This document shows, in pieces, positions 52,299 to 63,586 of a stretch of DNA of 64,000 nt (its first letter is position 1; every line of letters begins with the position of its first letter). Location: positions 11,597,501 to 11,661,500 of the forward strand of contig CM072876.1 of NCBI GenBank assembly GCA_036937835.1, given 5' to 3'. A program made the translations under genes and the position numbers. The stretch is from Pampus argenteus (taxonomy: Eukaryota > Chordata > Actinopteri > Scombriformes > Stromateidae). Under the pieces are notes generated by a model, which did no database searches, was not told the origin of the DNA, and saw only the letters and a program-made list of their open reading frames with translations.

Positions 52299-55200
52299 TT
52301 GTGCAAATTACTTGCAGCTGGCTGGCATTTGAGGGCCAGGACTACACCGGCAGCATGTATGTGTTGGAAATGGGGAACTACCCGGACCTAAGAGCAATGG
52401 GCTGTGTTAATTCAAGCTCCTCCATCCTGTCGTTACAGCCTGCTGGCTTTGTAAGTTCTTAATTATTTCTATGCTTTTTAATTATTTGGGGGTGCCTTGC
52501 CTAAAAGAACGGTCTATTCTTTATGTTTAGACCCTCATGACATGGACAGATTGTTTGACGAAGAGTAACCTCACAATAACATTAATTTTTACCTACATGA
52601 CCCGCAGCTCTCTGCCCACTCCATTCGTTAATATACCTTCTTCCTCTTTCTCTCTACCTCGGCAGGAGTTTTCACTGCCATCAATCACTCTTTTCGAGCG
52701 CTGTGGCCTGCGGGGAAAGAGGGTGGTTTTCACAGATGGATCAGTGAACCTTCAGCTTGCTGCTGGATGTGGCAGAGTCCAGTCTGTGTTTGTGGAAGGA
52801 GGCATGTAAGTACAAACTGGATATGGCGGAATGAAGAGCAGTTACTCAGCCATCCCCAAGTTCTCCTCTTAGTGAGAGTTTGATAGGTTCATGCATAACA
52901 GCCTATTTGTATGTATGTGTGTTTATGTATCTACTGTGGAGCCTTTTTTCTGTCAGGGACATGTGAAACAGAAAAACACCCTTTATTTTTCACAGACATG
53001 TTGTTCCGAGGGCTTGGTTTTCAGCAACTACATGAATCATCGAATAGCTGCTGGACTTTTTTTTTATCTCTTTTGGGTTCAAAAATAACCAACTACCAAA
53101 ACATGGTTTCAAAGACTTTTTTTTTAATATTTGTGGCAACAATTGCAGTCTTCTATAAGTAGAAAACCACACATATGCCACTACTGTAACAATGACTCAT
53201 AGAGTTACTATAAATGTCTCAACAGACAAAGCAAGGTACTTAAACTTAAAGACGATGTCTCTGAATTACAAGCTCTGAATTTAGAGATTACATAAGCAAA
53301 ATCAAGATTGTTTGTCTAAATAACTGGCTTCCTGTTCTTTTGAATTGACAATAGTTTTCTATCTGTACAAACAAAGTTAGGTCGACGTGGTCACTGTGAC
53401 AAACAAGTGAAGATGTTTTTTAGTACTGGAGTGTTTTTTTGTTTTTTTTTGTCTGTATTGTTGTTTCACAGATTCGAATGTATCAGATACAGAGTGCAGG
53501 ATCAGCACATCTAATGTTGCAGTATGACAGCACTGACAGATTGAGCGATGATGGAAACCTGATGCTGATGTGTTAGATCCAGACTGTAGGTGTGAACCCA
53601 TGTTGAGGAAATAAAGGGCCCACAGTGTGCCAGAGCTGTCTCTGGAGTGACACATTCCTACTGCACAGAAGATGAACAGAGTTAAAGTCAAAGAACGGAG
53701 CCGTTGAAACCAGAGTTAACGGCAATGACTGTGAAAATTGGACAGCCGTGTGGCTCAGCGCATTTTAGAGGATTATCTTTGGCGAGGCGCTGTGTGAAAT
53801 CGAGAACATTTCAGGTCGGATCTCAGAAGAAAACTGTGTTCCTATCGGCATGAAACGCTGCATAGGTTGTGTCCTATACTAGCATCACAAGTCACAAAAA
53901 TCAAAGGCAAATACTGTAAACTCTGTTTCTCAGAAGCTGAGAATGTATTTGTGGTAGTCAAAAATGTGGTACTTAAAAAGGATGCTCTCTTGATGTTGAA
54001 ATCTCCTGGCCAAAATGGCAGCATATTAATGTTACGTGAACTAACTCGCTTGAGGACGAAGTGTGACAAAAAGAAAAAAATATGTAAAAAATAGTTTCAG
54101 ATGCACTTCTTGTCTAAACTTTCTACTATATGTTCACGCAAACTGCCAAAAGGAAGATATAATACATGAACAGCCCAAGTATAAACGCGGTTGTAAACAC
54201 AATTTAACTGACAGCACATAGCTAACATGGCCGTGTTTGTGTGTTTCTTTTATTACCAGGTGGGTATTATATGAGGGAATCAACTATCGGGGTGCTCAGA
54301 TTTTATTGAAACCTGGTGAGGTGCCCGACTGGCATCAGATCAGCAGTTGGAAGAAAATTGGATCACTCCGCCCGCTTCTACAGGTATGACGCACCTGCAT
54401 AATGTTTCCCTAATCATTTCTTACTTTTACATCCCTTTTTAAAGCTAAATTTTGTGAAGCTCAAACTCAGTTTAGAAAAGGATTTATAATCATCTTAAAC
54501 GTTGACATATTCTTTTTAAGAATAAGCAGGTTCTGTTACTTGCTGAGTTGAAGCATTGATTGTGTGTTTTTGTTTTCGGAGCAGAAGCAAGTGAACATCC
54601 GTTTGAGGAACAGACAGACGGGGCTCATGATGTCAGTGACCGGTGATCTGGAAAACATTAAATTGCTGCGGGTTCAAGTAATAGAGGAGACCGATGATTT
54701 TGATCAGATGTGGTTTTACCAGAATGGCCGTCTCCGCTGCAAGGTACTAATCAGTTTTAATCAGTTCAAGGTAGATTTGACTCGTGAATAGTGTTACTAA
54801 AGTATAGTGAAGGAGAACTTGAAGGAGCTGCAGTCCAGATTATCTTAATCACAGCATCATAATGAAGAGCAGGTCCAAAACAGGTTGAGTAAAAGGCAAA
54901 ACCGAAGCCACAGACCTGCAAACTAAATACTGTCAGTCAGTCCTTGATTGCAAAAGTTAAAACATATCATACTATCTGATATTAAGTCTGTAACTATATT
55001 AAGTACCACTATCAAACAATATATAGATTTGGTCTAAATATGAAACATTGACCAACCCAACTTTCAATCAACTCCTCTTCCTGTGTTCTCAGCTGCTGGA
55101 GGACTGCCTCCTGAGTCCCAGTGGCAGTGTGACTATCGCAGGAAGCCGTCTGGGCCTCATGCCGGAGGAAGACAGCCAAGCTCACCTCTGGAGCATCACC

Positions 55201-56107
55201 CCAGAGGGCTTCGTCTGCTACACCTCCACCTCTGATCTGGTCCTGGACGTGAAAGGTAAGCCTGAGTCAGTCATATGTCAAAACAGTTTATCTTAAATGT
55301 TGTAAGGCCTTTCATCGGTGGGTGCTGAAAAAGCCCCAGCTGTGATGAATTTTTCCACAGAGGATCCAGATGTCAGAAAGCTTTAACAATCGCAGCAAAG
55401 TATTTTAATATATTCTAATAATACTTTAGTCTCTGTCAACCTTACAGACATTTCATGTTCTGGTTTAATGGTGAAGTCTTTATTAAATGTGCCCTAACCC
55501 GCCTGAAAGCACAAGAACATTAAAGCAAATTGTATTAAAAAAGAAAAAAAAGAAAGAATTATGTTATGTTTGATTTAAAGCTGAAGCGGATTTCGCTCAA
55601 CTTTATACTTAGTATGCAGATTCTGTACAACTTTTGTTGAAACCAAGCAAGTATTACCAACAGTGTTACACTTGCACTGGAGTTACACTTGAACTGACAA
55701 CTGTGTTTTGACATCTGGGAGGGTTTATATATCACTGTCAATTAGTGACACCTTGTGGACTAAATAATGTTGGTGTACAAACTGTCATTCACCGCAATAC
55801 GATTTTCAATTACTTACATTCAATGAGTACAGATTAATGCCTCGTTATCCAAGTAATTATGATTGTTGTGTCCATTTCTAATAACTGGAATACTAATAAT
55901 ATTAAATATAAGCTCATCCCAGGTGCACTAAATAAGACACACACTTAAAAAAATAATTGATTATACAGTATAATATCAGAAATATTAATGTAAAACCATC
56001 TCTTTTTCTCTTTTACAGGGGGACATAACTTTGATAAAAACCAAGTGATTCTGAACACATTTGATCCAATTAAACTAACCCAAAAGTGGGACGTGGAGAT
56101 TATATGA
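37841..56107 (+). CDS. crybg1: Crybg1 (AIM1), beta/gamma-crystallin domain protein
   Basis: Twenty-two coding exons join in frame to about 2,141 aa ending in TGA. Exons run 37841-37888, 38174-39588, 39981-42636, 43128-43307 and 44147-44185, then the crystallin and lectin exons listed separately. Order: long low-complexity, probably disordered N-terminal region (about 1,446 aa); twelve beta/gamma-crystallin motifs forming six domains (about 1447-2005); C-terminal ricin-type beta-trefoil (2006-2141). This is the CRYBG1/AIM1 architecture. The human protein is linked to actin organisation and melanoma suppression. All introns in this model are GT-AG. The first exon is the weak point: a start at 37841 gives MFTTYIKSLNDM, while an upstream exon ending in ATG at 35713 is equally phase-compatible. 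It faces rtn4ip1, the same convergent pair as on human 6q21. Teleosts have two paralogues; a/b is not assigned. Confidence 0.9.
38174..42636 (+). CDS. crybg1: crybg1 giant exons: disordered N-terminal region
   Basis: Two exons of 1,415 and 2,656 bases (38174-39588, 39981-42636) split one lysine codon. They encode about 1,357 residues rich in S, K, E, T and P with little hydrophobic structure. Islands of higher complexity, probably conserved, are GVLGRIGSWFSPWKGKS near residue 27, VGRIGDKIRLFE near 503, and a stretch around 1150-1210 containing FVMPAIKEDRFEKTFD and GNLFEKLH. The repeated GRIG motif at both sites suggests a short shared docking element; that is inference. The opposite strand carries long open frames that are codon-bias shadows. 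Confidence 0.9.
43128..44185 (+). CDS. crybg1: crybg1 linker exons before the crystallin domains
   Basis: Exons 43128-43307 (60 codons) and 44147-44185 (13 codons) are both phase 0 at each end. The first is proline- and serine-rich. The second encodes the basic TRTAKGFCKRPGK leading into the first crystallin motif. As phase-0 cassettes either could be skipped without shifting frame. Confidence 0.8.
44909..45550 (+). CDS. crybg1: crybg1 exons for beta/gamma-crystallin domain 1
   Basis: Motif 1 in 44909-45027 (starts MVLFEKPQFCGQAYDI) and motif 2 in 45394-45550 (CWIIYEKPDFQGRSIALEEG). Both carry the Y/F-E-x-P-x-F-x-G signature of the Greek-key fold. Motif 2 has an unusual insert rich in N, E and P (WAESGPETEPHSNPP) before its last strand. 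Confidence 0.93.
45817..47582 (+). CDS. crybg1: crybg1 exons for beta/gamma-crystallin domain 2
   Basis: Motif 3 in 45817-45956 (IDLFTEPEGHGRVTPYHDD) and motif 4 in 47456-47582 (WLVFSDPGFEGTLAVLEAG). They are separated by a 1.5-kb intron with no recognised feature except a T-rich tract near 46250. Confidence 0.92.
47678..47832. mobile_element. Dispersed fish repeat fragment in a crybg1 intron
   Basis: CCACTTTATTTATATAGCAC followed by TTCCAAAGTGCTGCACAGAA and an A-rich AAATAAATAGATA end has the form of a widespread teleost interspersed repeat. I cannot assign a class. No coding capacity. Confidence 0.4.
48124..49131 (+). CDS. crybg1: crybg1 exons for beta/gamma-crystallin domain 3
   Basis: A 12-codon linker exon 48124-48159 (GGYKVENPSEVK) precedes motif 5 in 48660-48820 (AAVYEKPGFEGSCLEID) and motif 6 in 49008-49131 (WVGYSQPGFEGQQHILEEG). 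Motif 5 contains an acidic insert (ESEGDLAAEGDSRDSKK). Confidence 0.92.
49367..50878 (+). CDS. crybg1: crybg1 exons for beta/gamma-crystallin domain 4
   Basis: Motif 7 in 49367-49512 (LKMFTDKNFGQLGDNID) and motif 8 in 50752-50878 (WVVYEEPGFCGESYILEKG). The 1.2-kb intron between them contains a CA microsatellite at about 50411-50435. Confidence 0.92.
51584..52450 (+). CDS. crybg1: crybg1 exons for beta/gamma-crystallin domain 5
   Basis: A 10-codon exon 51584-51613 (DDIESAAKFK) precedes motif 9 in 51725-51837 (VQLYSDPDFQGSVITLEDG) and motif 10 in 52318-52450 (WLAFEGQDYTGSMYVLEMG). Motif 10 ends in a serine run (NSSSSILSLQP). Confidence 0.92.
52266..52297. repeat. (GT)n microsatellite beside a crybg1 acceptor
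   Basis: About 30 bases of GT end about 20 bases before the CAG acceptor at 52317, occupying the place of a polypyrimidine tract. Confidence 0.9.
52666..54383 (+). CDS. crybg1: crybg1 exons for beta/gamma-crystallin domain 6
   Basis: Motif 11 in 52666-52805 (ITLFERCGLRGKRVVFTDG) and motif 12 in 54260-54383 (WVLYEGINYRGAQILLKPG). The 1.45-kb intron between them shows no recognised feature. Confidence 0.92.
54585..56107 (+). CDS. crybg1: crybg1 exons for C-terminal ricin-type beta-trefoil
   Basis: Three exons, 54585-54743, 55093-55255 and 56019-56107, encode about 136 residues. Repeated Q-x-W-like strand ends are visible (DQMWFYQNGRLRCK, AHLWSITPEGFVCY, TQKWDVEII), as expected for a ricin B-lectin trefoil with three subdomains. 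Sugar-binding ability cannot be judged here. Confidence 0.85.
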
Positions 56108-56561
56108 AAGAACTGCTGAACTGGATCCCTATTATACAAGTGTTCAAGGACAAGGTGCATCATTGGAGTGTGGAGTTGAACCTTTGATGCAGGAGAAGAA
56201 GAAGAAGAAGGCAACATGAGTGTTACAGAAAAAGACCAGTAGGAATGTATTACCACCCATCTGACATAAATATAGAGGTTTTAACTTCCAGTAATATATC
56301 TCAAGGTTTATATTTGTCCTTTCATAGAATATATCCTATTGTCTGATTTGTAATTAACTTAACAGTGTTAACATGTTTTCATATCATTTTATCTAATTAT
56401 GTTATATGATCTTATTTTCCAGCAGCATACTACATGAGCAAACATAAAATACAACTTTGTTTAGCACGTTAAATGTCTCTTTATTTTGTGCAGTCAAATC
56501 TATATAAACACACATTTTTGTTTTCAGAACAATGAATGTATTTTTGTCAATACATTTATTA

Positions 56562-56567
56562 AATAAA
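56562..56567 (+). terminator. Poly(A) signal of crybg1
   Basis: AATAAA lies about 455 bases after the crybg1 stop, in AT-rich sequence. The region between this and the rtn4ip1 stop (57,148) is about 580 bases with no other gene. Confidence 0.6.
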
Positions 56568-57147
56568 CTTTACAGTTGATTTGTACTTCTTGACGTTTAA
56601 CTTAATGCAAAATTTTGTTCAGCTGACTTGCTGTATTCTGCATTCACATGACGCGAGATGCAATCTGACAAGGGGGAAGATTTCCATGGTAACAACGTGC
56701 AAGTTGCCCAAAAAGTGCAAATGCAAAAGAACACAAATTGCAAAATGTATTACAGTGCTGCTTCTGCTTCACCTGGTATCTCATCTAATATTAACATTTC
56801 CAGCTGACATTTTTATGCAACTCCTGATTAGACTGCAGCAATCAAACTACCAAAAACTCTGGTTGTTGTTGTTACCAGTTGGATGCTGACTTGAGCTGTA
56901 TTTATTAGTCTGCAGTTGGTAATAATAGTAACTTCACCATGACGTGAACACAGCATAACACCAGCACCTTGTGAAAACTTCAAGGTTTAAGTTTTAACAA
57001 GATCCGATTCCCACACTCCCATTACAAGCTTAAGTCACGCTTGTAGTCTGCAGCACAACAGCAGGAGCTCTGATCTCTTTGGATAATACAGTCTGCTGCT
57101 GCCAAAGGGTAGCCTTTTAAAGGTGAGACGAACCTTTCTTTCCGTCT

Positions 57148-60100
57148 CTAGTTTTGCTTTGCTGTTGCTTGCTCTGACTCTGTAGTCTCTGTGTGACTGT
57201 TCTGCACCATCTCTTTAGCTTGTCTGTCGTCCTCGTCAGTCACTCTGACTACTGTCTTCCCTCTGGCGTGGCCCAGCTCCATCTTCTGAAAAGCCTGCGG
57301 CACCTGGGTAAATGGAAACTGGGCCTCCACAACTGGCAGGATCTGGGATGAACCAGCAGAAATATCAGGAATATGAGTTTATCATAAAACAATGGTTTGC
57401 GCTTTTGTTAACATAAAAAAACAAAAACACAAACTGAGCAATTTCATATATTTTTCTTTGACAAATTGCTCTAAACCATATTAAATGACTTATTAGTATT
57501 TTCATATTACTATATCTAGGATCAAAGTGTAGCTTGGAAATTACAGTATTCATGTAATTAATTTAGACGAGCTCCTAATGCTACATCATCTTTGCTTTCA
57601 TAGCTGCAAATGTGAGATAGTGAGGGAGGGGTTTAGAATGTGATGAGGCTGGACAATCCTGTGCTGGTCCCACAACACGAGCAGCCAGGCTTGTTATTCT
57701 GGTCAGCATCTCTTGTTGGTAACAATGAACGGGGAGAGCAGTGGTGTCACACTGGAAACCATCCACACTTCTGACTGAGAATAGGACACGCAGAGAGAGA
57801 GTGTGTGTGTGTGCGTACACCCGTAGCTTCCCGCCACAGGTCTGAATGTGCTGCCTGCTATAAGCCCCTAAGACAAAAGGACTGAGGTCCCACATGCTTT
57901 TGCGAATGGCTGCTCAGCACTGTTTAAAAATCCATTCATTGCCTCCTGGCGCCTGACTCAATCACCCAACAGCCATGCACACCACGAACCAACCGACCGG
58001 CACAGCAGGAATGCGATGCTCACTCCTTAGCATAACTCCAGGGGAGCCTTGAATACAGGCATGTATGGAATCCCTGGTATATTCATAATGAATCTGCTGC
58101 ATGATCTCTATCTCTGCATGATTTTCACTCTCAAGCTGTGAGTGACGTGCAAATGAGAATATTTCTACTTCCCGATTATGTTGGTGTAAGTGGTACTGAA
58201 TGACAAGTATGCCAGTATGTACAGTACTCATTCAAGGGGACCTTTGACTGGTACTCTATATTATCTGTAATAAGGCAGTAATTTACCTTCCCCGCATCCA
58301 CCAGCATGCTGACCTCGTCCAGGGCAGGTCCATCTGGAGCATAAAATCCCCAGCGGTAGAAGACTCCATTTGATGTTAGATTCTAAGAGGCAAACAGAGT
58401 GGATGCAATAATCAGAAATCAGGCAAGTGTGCAGCTAACTGGGTATAAGACAATACACAGAGTGGGTATCTATGCATGGAGACATAAGGGAGGGGCCATT
58501 TAAATGTATCGTGATCTGTCTCATCACTGTGACTTATGTAACATCATATTAATATTAATAGTAAGAGGTTCTATAAGATTTTAAAGAAGAAAAAAAATAA
58601 TAAATCAATTGCTGATGGACCAGGCACTACACTAACCCAGTTACTGAAAGTTTCAATCAGTAGTATTACTTACAATACAGTGTCATACAATTCTTTTGTC
58701 ACCACAGGTTGACAAATATTTGCTATAATTAACTGGCAGACTGATGAGTGATGAGCTTAACCAGCAACCCAAGTCAGCGCTGACACGACTTATTATTCCA
58801 GTTGTATACATAACAATGTCACTACGTTAACTAACATTACTTTTCTGCAATAGCTTTGGTTTGTAAAAAAAAAGAGAAAAAAAAAGACTTAACCAGAAAA
58901 TCCCAACAAAGGTGAACCAGAACACATCTAAAAATACAATGAGAGAGCCACTCGTGCGTATTAATGTGGAAATAAAACACTGCTTGATATATTATTACGT
59001 GGCAGCACTTTGCCACACCTCTTTAGCCTTGGGTAAAACTATCCCTTCCTCCTTGAAAAACATGACTGACTGCTGCCAAGAAGTTGAACACTAGAGGGCT
59101 CTGTTGCGCTGTGATCTCCTAGATGAGAAAGACTTGTGGGGCTCTGAGGGTGTGACTGCTGTGACTGAGCCCGACAAACCACCTGGCTGCACCAGCAGAC
59201 AAAGGGGCCCGGAGGCTTGGCAAGAAACACACAAACACTGGTATTTGCCGGGGGGAGATAGTTGGCTACAATCTGCACAAACACCAAATACTGCTGGTTC
59301 AGCAGCCAACAAATGTGCACACACACACACTCACTGCATCCAGACTAGCACCCCCACTCTCACTCATATACAGACACACTCACACACACACACACAGCCT
59401 CCACACATACACAACTCCAACACCACCAGCCATGCCTCTGCTGCTCAGAGCAACTTGACTGAGTCCCTATTCCTGCCTGATCCCCCACTACCCTCATTAC
59501 ACATGCACTCCACAAAAAGAGCAGCTGGAGGGACTCGCAAATGTATGAAGCTTACACACATGCAGGGACTCAAACACTCAGTGCTCAAATTACTTTTTCA
59601 CCTGCACATAGACAGATTTATTACACACTGCAGGGTATATTTCAACAGATCACGCGTAAACCTTGCATAAACGCACAAAGACAGAATGTTTAGAAGCTGA
59701 GTCAAGTCACTGCATGAGTCTTCTCTCTCTGTTTCAACTGATTAATACATCTGATCATCTGAATATAAATAACGCTTAGTAGAAACATCACCTGGCAGCC
59801 ACTACACAATGTTTTCTTTTCACGTCGGTAGGGATCAAGTATACCGTTTCAGTTTGGGAGCACCTGTGGTCCACGCCCGTGATAATGGATTAATGAGAAA
59901 TGTCAGGCTCAAAACATTTTTATAAAATAAACAACAGGCTAGTATTGATGTCATAATGTTTTGTCTCTTAGTTCAGCTTGGCAAGCATGTGGATGAACAG
60001 ACCGTCAACAGTAGGTTATCTTTGACGTCAGTTATGTTTGACTTGAGTCTATGCTCATGTTTACCTGTATGGCCTTGCTTTGCAGGGTGAATACAGCGTT

Positions 60101-63100
60101 ACAGGCCCCATCCAGCAGGCCCATGGAATCAGTGTTGAGGAGTAAAGGTGTTACCAGTGTGACATACTTTGCACCAGACCAGGGCTTCAGCAAGCCCACT
60201 GCCCACTCCTCTGTATCGCCACCCACACTGTCAATAATCACATCGAACCTGATGGTGCAGAAACAGTCCAATTTAGTGCAGCCGTGGTGGCAGAAGGTTT
60301 AAAATACTAAAAACATACACACACACACTTCTTCACAGGTAATCACTTATGAGGGCACAGCATGTTTATCATGCTCATTTGTTTAGTCTGCAAGCTAAAA
60401 CCAGGGTTTACCAATTTTGTTATGGGAGCGGGGAGAGAGGTGAACCAGTGTCCACCCAGCCCTTGAGCCCTGGTATCCATGGAAACTAGAAAGTGAATCC
60501 GTGAGCAGGTGTGCCATGCTGACAGGAAGATGTTTACCACATTTGAGGCATTTAAGGGGGTGATTCACACACAATCCTAGCTGTCCTGGAGGAGAGCGTC
60601 ATACCTTTTCATTAGGACTTTCATTGGACTGGCACTGACTCTAATGATACTTCATTAGAGTCTGGGCCCGAGGCTAGTAAAGAACATTCTGCTCTGATCC
60701 TGTTTTGTTTTTTTAAAATACAATGTCACCACTGTACAATTTGAAAGACTGGGTACTTCTAAAAATACACACTTCTCGCAGCAATAACACCTACTTCTCC
60801 ATTAATTCTAGTTGGTCAGCCACATCTCCTGCTGTGTAGTCCACAACCTCGTCAGCCCCCAGCCCTCTAACGAGGCCCTCTGCGTTCTGAGAGCAGGTAA
60901 CGGTTACATGGGCACCCCAGGCTTTCAATAGCTGGTACAAGAAAGAATGACATAAATAAACACATAGACACAACAAACGGCTCATGCAGAGTGTAAAAGA
61001 CAGTGGTACAGCTTGCAGAGCACACGCTGTCTTACCTGAATAGAGAATGTTCCAACACCTCCTGATCCTCCAGCGATCAAAACTCTAAGAGGAGAAACCC
61101 CAGCAACCAGAGGGTCATTCAATTACTGTGTGACTCATTTGAACAAAGCTACTAGAAGAAGTGAGAGCTTCAGGGGGCAGAAAGAGATTTGCAGGATTGA
61201 AAGCAATTAGATTCAAGGAGGAAGGGAACGTTCCATTAGATTAAACATCAGTTTAGATTTTGACAGTCTGTGGGTTAAAGGCATGATTTGAACACCCTTA
61301 TGATGCCAATTATAATAAAGAAAAAGACAATTTCACCACTAAAAACGAATGTGATAAAAAAGATGTCTTACTTCCCTCCCTAAGATTCCCACTTATAATG
61401 TTCTGTGTATGAATGGTGAGGGGGCAGAGGGGTTCAGTTTAAGGTTATCCGGATGCTTGCCTTTTATTGGAAGAGCTGTCTCTGCAAAGACCACCTGCAT
61501 TGACAAGTGCAGACAGAGCAGTGTTGGCTACATAAGGGATGGATGCCGCCTCTGCGTGACTCAATAGTTTTGGCTTATGAGAAACCTAGAAGAGACAGAC
61601 ACACACAGTCAACAGTTGCAAATATATCAACATGTAAACAATATTTTTAAATTTATGATTTGAAAGCTCTGTGTATTCACTAGATCTGCTGTGAAACTGC
61701 AAACACAAAAAAGCTTAATCCTAATTCATTTTTGCCTCCAAACCTTTCTGTTAAATAAATTTTTTACAATTGACATAAGAGCTCTTGAACTCTACCGTCT
61801 TTGTAGCTCACCTCATACTCTGTTAGAGAGACAAATTCTGCCAGACTGCCTTGTTTCCATGGGGGAACAGCAGCCCACACCTGAAACACACAATATGACA
61901 TTTAACATGCTGTCCGTGGCAATTTAACCACCTACACTTTTTGTTTTTGAAATCTGGATTCAATCTTCATAATCGTGTTTCTGTCTGCATGAGGACAGTA
62001 ATGTGGGGAACAATCATGTGATGACAAAGCAGAAAGAACTCAAAGCATAATTTTTCTTTCAAGAAATTGTCTTTAAATGTCCTGACTATGGAACTGAAAG
62101 GGTGATATTATATACTGTGAGACATCATAAATTTGTTTACGTCAGTGCTTTTGTCCTAGCTATCTCTTCAACATCTTTTGTTGTGTTGAACCTGTTGTTC
62201 CCAACATTTATAATCTACCAGTTTATCTAGATGGAGTCTGAATTTGGCAAAACTGCTTTTTGTACAATACCAAATGGGTTTGGAATAATGTTCAATCTTG
62301 ACAAATTTGATTTGGAAACACTGCCTTCATATCATTCATTAATTAAGATTACTTTATTTTATCCCACAATGGGGAAATTATTTTTTCACTCTATTTTTTA
62401 TTGACATGCATTTAACCCAGATATACACACACATGCAGTACAATGGCATACACATGCAATGTGGAGAGAGATGGTGGAGTGATGGGCAGCCAGCCAAACC
62501 GGCGCCCAGTGAGCAGTTTGGGGGGGGGGGTCAGTGCCTTGCTCAAGGGCCTCTCGGCAGTGCTGGATAAAACGGGTCCTACTGTGAACTGGCACCTCTC
62601 CAGCTACCAGCCCACCTTCCATATTTTTGGTCATGTGGGACTTGAACCGCCACCCTCCGGTTTTTCAAGCCAAGTCCCTATGGCCTGAGCTACTGAAGCA
62701 CCACTTGTAAAATAAGTTTTATCCTAATGTATATCCTCTGCAAGAGAGTTGTGCAGTGATTCAATCTTTGTGTATAATTTTTATTTCCTTTAATGTGTAT
62801 CTGGATCAACCCAGCTACAGCTAAGTGGTATTACTTTTATAATAGAGTAAGATATTTCTCTCCCTCTAGATTGCATAATTAGTATAACCACTGGATAAAA
62901 CGGGCCCTACTGTTTACAATGTTGTAGAAACCACATCAATTCACAGATATTTATCTGAGTTTATTCTCCAGTTTGTACCAGACTACTTGTGGTGACTGTG
63001 AATTCATTTAGGCACCTTACACCTACAGACATCCTGGTGATTGGGTTCATGCAGCAACTCCTACCTCATCTCCTGGAGCAAAATGAGTAACCTCAGATCC

Positions 63101-63586
63101 ACAGTCCACCACCACACCAGACAAATCACGACCCAGGATGAGAGGAAATTCACTATCAGTGTCCATCACAGACAGTGGGTCCCTTCTTAACTTAAGCAGT
63201 TTAGCTCCATAACCATCTGAAATCAAGCAAACGAGTAATTAGGTTCAACTTTTAAACAACAAATCCCTGATTATGTGTTGTCCACAGTGAATTTAATGAA
63301 TCTTAGTTTGCCACTTACTCCTCATAGATATATCAAGAGGGTTGAGACTAGCCGCATGGACTTTAATCATCACCTCACTGGGAGAACTGACAGCGGGGAC
63401 GGTGATTTCTTCTGTGCATCTCAACACCCCGTTAGCGCCATACTGATCAATGACCCAGGCTGACATGCAGCTCTGCAGTCTTGAAGGTGAGCTGCAGACA
63501 TTTCTTCTCATTTCTGCTCTGGCTAATGTTTTGAACGAGCCTGCTGCGTTGACGCTGAACAAGCACAAGAGCCTGGTTGACGCCAT
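57148..63586 (-). CDS. rtn4ip1: Rtn4ip1, mitochondrial NAD(P)H oxidoreductase-like protein
   Basis: Nine exons on the minus strand, 63586-63319, 63216-63065, 61880-61812, 61585-61461, 61084-61036, 60931-60795, 60248-60065, 58382-58287 and 57342-57148, join in frame to 424 aa ending in TAG. Residues 1-40 are basic with almost no acids, fitting a mitochondrial presequence. Residues about 42-200 are the GroES-like domain (AWVIDQYG, FPLILGRD, VWAAVPPWKQG). Residues 209-216 (AGGSGGVG) form the nucleotide-binding loop of the Rossmann fold in this zinc-free MDR (quinone oxidoreductase) family. Human RTN4IP1/OPA10 is mitochondrial, mutated in optic atrophy, and linked to coenzyme Q metabolism. Length exceeds the human 396 aa because of the C-terminal tail. 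Intron 4 uses GC as donor. It is convergent with crybg1, as in human. Confidence 0.95.
58383..60064. other. rtn4ip1 intron 7
   Basis: A 1.7-kb intron with CA-rich tracts near 59310-59400 that give histidine/threonine-rich open frames on the plus strand. No internal gene is supported. Confidence 0.7.
62345..62703 (-). mobile_element. tRNA-derived SINE in rtn4ip1 intron 2
   Basis: Read on the minus strand, the head contains an A-box-like TAGCTCAGGCCATAGG and a B-box GGTTCAAGTCC about 35 bases later. This is the internal RNA polymerase III promoter spacing of a tRNA. The far end reads AATTTCCCCATTGTGGGAT then AAAATAAAGT, like the LINE-related tail of fish SINEs. A run of ten or more G (plus strand) lies in the body. 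The element is in the same orientation as rtn4ip1. Confidence 0.65.

Noticed and set aside
59104..59670. A 188-codon plus-strand open frame
   Set aside because: It lies inside rtn4ip1 intron 7, is dominated by CA-repeat-derived H/T/S residues, and has no recognised domain.
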